DNA of 9,990 bases from CAYOVG01 sp964407285 (GTDB lineage Bacteria > Desulfobacterota > Syntrophobacteria > Syntrophobacterales > Syntrophobacteraceae). The position numbers were made by a program, and so were the translations under genes. Under the pieces are notes generated by a model. The model was not told where the DNA came from and did not search any database. It worked only from the letters and a program-made list of their open reading frames with translations. The stretch is from NCBI GenBank assembly GCA_964407285.1, contig CAYOVG010000275.1, positions 1 to 9,990 on the forward strand. The letters are read 5' to 3'. Below, piece by piece: positions 7,083 to 9,990 of the stretch (positions within the stretch are counted from its first letter, which is position 1; each line of letters starts with the position of its first letter).

Positions 7083-8681
7083 CTAAACGCTCACCCCCGC
7101 GTAGAGCTTCTCGATGTACTGCGTCACGCTGTCCTTCCAGAGAAACCGCGCATGGTAGGCTTCACGGCAGATCCTGCGCCACTCGGTGGCGTTTCCGCGC
7201 TTGATTTCCATTGCGCGCTGAAATGCGGCCACGAAACCGTCCACCTGCTCCCGGATCGTATCCCCCTCGAAGCTGAAGCCGTCGACGCCGTCCCGGATCG
7301 TGTCCTTCAGACCTCCCACGCCGTGCGCAAGGCAGGGCTGCCCGTCCCTCATGGCCAGCATCTGGCTGATGCCGCACGGTTCGTAGGAACTGGGCATGAG
7401 GAAGAGATCCCCGCACCCGTAGAGGGCCGAGGCGCATGCGTTGGAAAAGCCGTTGAGGAAGATGAAATTGTCGTAGCGGGAACTCATCCTGGTGAAGAAG
7501 TTCTCGTAGTGCGGGTCTCCGGTTCCGAGCATGACGTAGAGGCCGTCTTCCCCCAGGCCTTCCAGTATACCCTGGAGGGCCGAATCGACCGCCGAACCCG
7601 GCTCCATCAGGAGCCGCATCTTCTGGCTGTTCACCCTGCTCACGCTGGTGAGGAGCGTGTCCGGCCTGCGGCCGGAGGCCTCGAGTTCGGCGAGCCTGGT
7701 GTGGGCGATGAAATGGGAGGCGGAAAGGACCCGCTGAGACCCGGCCCAGCCGAGCACGCTCTCCTTGAACAGCCGGACCAGGTCGTCGAAATCGCACTCG
7801 GGTTCGGGCCGGTCGGGGGGATAATCGCATCCGTTGAGTATCCCGAAGAGCCGCCCACGGTCCGAAACGGCCCGCAGGTCGTCTTCCAGGCCTTCGCCGC
7901 CGTAGTAGCCCTTGCCTTCCTGGTCGCTGGGGCGGAGTATCTCCCGGGCGTACGAGGGCGAGACGGTATGGACCGAGTCGCAGAGCCTTATTCCCGCCGC
8001 CATGGGATTGATGCAGTCGGGGTACCTGGGATCGACGACGCCGGCCGGATCGTACGCCATCCCCGGATACCAGGCTTCCAGGGAGGAGGACACTCCGCGC
8101 AGGGGCCGTATGCCCTGGTACGCCAGGTTGTGGATGGTGTAGACCGTGTGGATGTCCCGGAGGGAACGGTACTTTTCGTGATACGCCCGGAGGACCGCGA
8201 CGAACGCGGCGTGCCAGTCGTGCAGGTGCAAGACGTCGATCTCGCCGAACAGGCCCCGGCTCAGCGCTTCGGCGACAGCCGCGCAGAAGAGCGCGTACTT
8301 GGCGGCATCGGACTGAAAAGGGGAGCCGCCGGGGTCGTTCACGTATATCCGGTGCGCTCCGTTCGCGGCGTCGTAGGATTCGAAATCGGGATGGTGCAAG
8401 ACGAGCTGCGCGACATTTTCATGCGGCTGCCTGCCCCGCGCCTCGTATATTTCCACCTCGCGCTGGTAGTGCCCGAAAAGGAAGGCGACGGAACCCATGC
8501 GCCGCCCGCCCTGGCCGAGGTGCAGGAATCCATAGGAGGGAACCACCACCGTCACCTTGCAGGATTCGTCGGCGAGCGCCGGGGGCGCGTCCCGCACGAC
8601 ATCGCCGATTCCGCCCACCTTTCCCCCGCGGAGGGCGTCGTTTTCGGCGGCAACCATCAGAATGTGCAAATCAGCAGACAT
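7083..8681 (-). CDS. glgA: Glycogen (starch) synthase-like GT5 glycosyltransferase
   Basis: A GT-B fold enzyme of 532 residues that, by family, transfers glucose from ADP- or UDP-glucose to the non-reducing end of an alpha-1,4-glucan in the cytoplasm. Motifs in order: GGKVGGIGDV at the N-terminus (Lys21, equivalent to the KTGGL lysine), HLHDWH (152-157), TIHNLAYQG (182-190), NGCD (283-286, for the usual NGID), SRVNSQK (348-354, keeping the Arg and Lys of the nucleotide-sugar site), GTGDP (386-390), and PSSYEPCGISQM (430-441; Glu434 is the likely catalytic Glu). It is longer than the usual roughly 480 residues and several motifs deviate (KVGGIGDV, SRVNSQKM), so it may be a divergent GT5 clade with altered donor or product. 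The start ATG is supported by AGGAG at 8690-8694, 8 bases upstream. No other glycogen gene (glgB, glgC, glgP) is adjacent. It converges on the signalling operon and diverges from the VTT protein gene. The symbol is given by family, not proven activity. Confidence 0.9.
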   Translation of the reverse strand: MSADLHILMVAAENDALRGGKVGGIGDVVRDAPPALADESCKVTVVVPSYGFLHLGQGGRRMGSVAFLFGHYQREVEIYEARGRQPHENVAQLVLHHPDFESYDAANGAHRIYVNDPGGSPFQSDAAKYALFCAAVAEALSRGLFGEIDVLHLHDWHAAFVAVLRAYHEKYRSLRDIHTVYTIHNLAYQGIRPLRGVSSSLEAWYPGMAYDPAGVVDPRYPDCINPMAAGIRLCDSVHTVSPSYAREILRPSDQEGKGYYGGEGLEDDLRAVSDRGRLFGILNGCDYPPDRPEPECDFDDLVRLFKESVLGWAGSQRVLSASHFIAHTRLAELEASGRRPDTLLTSVSRVNSQKMRLLMEPGSAVDSALQGILEGLGEDGLYVMLGTGDPHYENFFTRMSSRYDNFIFLNGFSNACASALYGCGDLFLMPSSYEPCGISQMLAMRDGQPCLAHGVGGLKDTIRDGVDGFSFEGDTIREQVDGFVAAFQRAMEIKRGNATEWRRICREAYHARFLWKDSVTQYIEKLYAGVSV

Positions 8682-8958
8682 ACAACCATCTCCTCTTCTC
8701 TTTGGGGATCGGATACCAGGGGCTCAGGAACATATGAAAATTATAATACATCAATTGTCGATCGCCACACAAGCGCGGTGAAACCGCCGTGACGGCCCCC
8801 GGCTCCAAAGCGAAGGACGGGCCATTAATCGCTTTGCTCCGGTTGACCGGCGTGTTATGCTCGGCGGTGATATTTGCGGGTATGCTCCGCGTTTTCAAGG
8901 CCGGAAATCTTGCGCTTACGACAGCCAATCACAGATCGAGAGTATCGAAGCCGCGGCT
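8682..8958. promoter_or_regulatory. Divergent intergenic region with candidate promoter elements
   Basis: An AT-rich core (about 8730-8760) lies between the divergent glycosyltransferase and VTT genes. On the minus strand a perfect TATAAT (8740-8745 on the + coordinates) sits about 58 bases upstream of the glycosyltransferase start, but no good -35 is found at 16-18 bases. On the plus strand TTGACC at 8843-8848 resembles a -35, with only weak -10 candidates (for example tgatat at 8868-8873). If the VTT gene starts at its upstream ATG (8857), part of this region would be coding. Confidence 0.4.
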
Positions 8959-9705
8959 ATGGAAGGGAAGAAGAGAAACTTCGTATGGCTAAGGATCGTC
9001 GTTATCCTGGCCATCACCATTTCGCCGATATATCTGTACAAGATGGGCATGTTCCATCTTTTCATGGACAAAGAACGGCTGCTCGCCCTCATGGAATCCC
9101 TGGGAGCCTGGGCTTTCCTCGGGTTCATCCTCCTGCAGGCCGGCCAGGTGGTCGTCGCGCCCATTCCGGGGGAGGTAACGGGACTCATAGGCGGCTTCAT
9201 GTTCGGCCCCGTGCTCGGAGTCATCCTGTCCACCACGGGCCTGACGATAGGGTCGCTCGGGGCCTACATGCTCTCAAGGTTCTTCGGCAGGCCGGTGGTG
9301 GAAAAGTTCGTCAGCAGGCGCGTCATCGACAAATTCGACTACCTGATCGAACAGAGGGGGCTCTTCATCACTTTCCTGCTCTTCCTGATCCCGGGACTTC
9401 CGAAGGATTCGTTCTGCTACATTCTGGGGTTGGGAACGATGGCCCCCTTCGAATTCATCGCGGTCAGCGCGACGGGAAGACTGCTCGGAACGATCCTGCT
9501 GACGATGGGAGGCTACTTCCTGCGGCATAAGATGTACGTGAATTTCGGGGTCCTGCTGGTCGTGTCGGGAGTGATAGGCGTCATCACCGTCGTATACCGG
9601 CAGCGGATCGAAGCCGCGCTCAAGTCGTGGCACATCGCCAGGAGCCGCCGGCATGCGCCGCGGGACGACCATCCGTCCGGCCGCCGCGACCGGGGCCGCG
9701 ATTGA
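8959..9705 (+). CDS. TVP38/TMEM64 family membrane protein (VTT domain)
   Basis: Integral inner-membrane protein of 248 residues from the ATG at 8959, related to the DedA superfamily. These proteins are thought to handle lipids or membrane homeostasis; a specific substrate cannot be read here. Visible segments: TM near residues 9-27; amphipathic LLALMESLGAW; hydrophobic stretch about 49-67; the conserved core PIPGEVTGLIGGFMFGPVLG (68-87) then a Gly-rich helix ending SRFFGR (106-111); FLFLIPGLPKDSFCYILGLG (140-159), the second VTT hallmark; GRLLGTILLTMGG (173-185); and a last TM about 195-213. The C-terminus is a short basic tail rich in Arg, His and Asp. A longer reading from ATG 8857 adds 34 residues (MLGGDICGYAP...) without conserved features; neither start has a strong Shine-Dalgarno, and 8959 gives the usual family length. 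It is transcribed away from the glycosyltransferase gene, with no clear functional partner nearby. Confidence 0.88.
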   Translation: MEGKKRNFVWLRIVVILAITISPIYLYKMGMFHLFMDKERLLALMESLGAWAFLGFILLQAGQVVVAPIPGEVTGLIGGFMFGPVLGVILSTTGLTIGSLGAYMLSRFFGRPVVEKFVSRRVIDKFDYLIEQRGLFITFLLFLIPGLPKDSFCYILGLGTMAPFEFIAVSATGRLLGTILLTMGGYFLRHKMYVNFGVLLVVSGVIGVITVVYRQRIEAALKSWHIARSRRHAPRDDHPSGRRDRGRD

Positions 9706-9726
9706 ACTTATGCGCCTTCCCCCCGG

Positions 9727-9743
9727 GCGCGGGTTCGCGCTTT
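9727..9743 (+). terminator. Weak terminator-like hairpin after the VTT gene
   Basis: Stem gcgcg (9727-9731) with cgcgc (9736-9740), loop ggtt, followed by ttt only. It sits 21 bases after the stop codon. The stem is short and the T-run minimal, so this is tentative. Confidence 0.25.
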
Positions 9744-9791
9744 GCCGGCCGGGTCGCGCACGCAATCCGCAATCACCGACGAAACGCGCGG

Positions 9792-9990
9792 GTGGCCGGA
9801 GCCCCCGGCTATGTCTACATTCTCTTCGAGCACAAGAGTTCCGCCGACCGCTACACGGCGCCGCAGCTTCTCAAGTACATGGCGCGCATCTGGGAGCCGC
9901 GCCTCAAGCAGTCGCTCCCGTCCGAACTGCCGGTGATCCTGCCCCTCGTGATCTGCCGCGGAACCGCCGGGTGGAGGTTCGGCAACAGGC
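9792..9990 (+). pseudogene. Rpn/YhgA-like PDDEXK nuclease (transposase-like) fragment, 5' truncated, runs off window
   Basis: Reading the frame of base 9792 gives GYVYILFEHKSSADRYTAPQ, then LLKYMARIWEPRLKQ and LPVILPLVICRGTAGWRFGN to the window edge. This is the conserved middle of the Rpn (recombination-promoting nuclease, PF04754 YhgA-like) family, in which the E-x-K of EHKS belongs to the PD-(D/E)xK active site. Members normally have roughly 80 or more residues before this motif, with an N-terminal DxxFK-like block and a catalytic Asp. Here only about 34 codons fit between the previous gene's stop (9705) and the motif, they show no Rpn-like sequence in any of the three frames, and there is no good start or Shine-Dalgarno; a GTG at 9792 is the nearest in-frame start-type codon. 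The gene is therefore probably a remnant whose 5' part was deleted. The 3' end is outside the window, so whether the rest is intact is unknown. Confidence 0.7.

Noticed and set aside
8743..8748. Plus-strand TATAAT as promoter of the VTT gene
   Set aside because: It overlaps the minus-strand box only because the sequence is partly palindromic; there is no suitable -35 upstream and it would lie over 200 bases from the start codon.
7152..8792. 546-codon plus-strand open frame opposite the glycogen synthase gene
   Set aside because: It is the mirror of the GT5 reading frame; the minus strand carries all the family motifs and a good Shine-Dalgarno, while the plus frame matches no family I know.

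Overview
The window is GC-rich DNA with gene types that fit a deltaproteobacterium (Desulfobacterota, perhaps a Syntrophobacter-like sulfate reducer or syntroph). The clues are long hybrid kinases, a PAS domain with a Cys cluster, an Rpn-type PDDEXK protein and a chemoreceptor. This placement is inference from protein style only; no rRNA or other marker gene is present.

Layout. (1) At 3-815 (+) is the C-terminal signalling half of a methyl-accepting chemotaxis protein; its start lies outside the window. (2) A gene-free stretch of about 590 bases (816-1405) holds two GC-rich hairpins, a 116-bp segment bounded by 25-bp imperfect inverted repeats, a second overlapping inverted-repeat pair, a pyrimidine-rich tract and a good sigma70-like promoter. 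(3) A two-gene signalling operon runs from about 1406 to 7020 (+). The first gene is a membrane-anchored hybrid histidine kinase (CHASE sensor, HisKA, HATPase, two REC domains, HPt). It overlaps by 4 bases a soluble multidomain protein with REC, HD-GYP, Cys-rich PAS and histidine kinase domains. (4) A 13-bp perfect-stem hairpin (7031-7067) separates this operon from a convergent glycogen synthase-like GT5 gene (7083-8681, -). (5) After a divergent promoter region comes a TVP38/TMEM64 (VTT domain) membrane protein (about 8959-9705, +). (6) The window ends in what looks like a 5'-truncated Rpn/YhgA-like nuclease gene (about 9792 to the edge).

How the genes work together. The operon could form a branched phosphorelay: an external signal sensed by CHASE, then His354, Asp (REC1/REC2), HPt His954, and the REC Asp56 of the second protein. 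That protein's outputs would be an HD-GYP domain and its own kinase domain. The most interesting sequence-level point is that the HD-GYP domain keeps its GYP and HH motifs but has Pro-Asp in place of the signature His-Asp, so it may bind cyclic di-GMP or partners without cleaving. REC1 of the hybrid kinase also lacks the usual switch Thr/Ser. The glycogen synthase, VTT protein and Rpn fragment show no clear functional link to the signalling operon. No clearly new system was found; the best leads are the altered HD-GYP fusion protein and the repeat-rich spacer.
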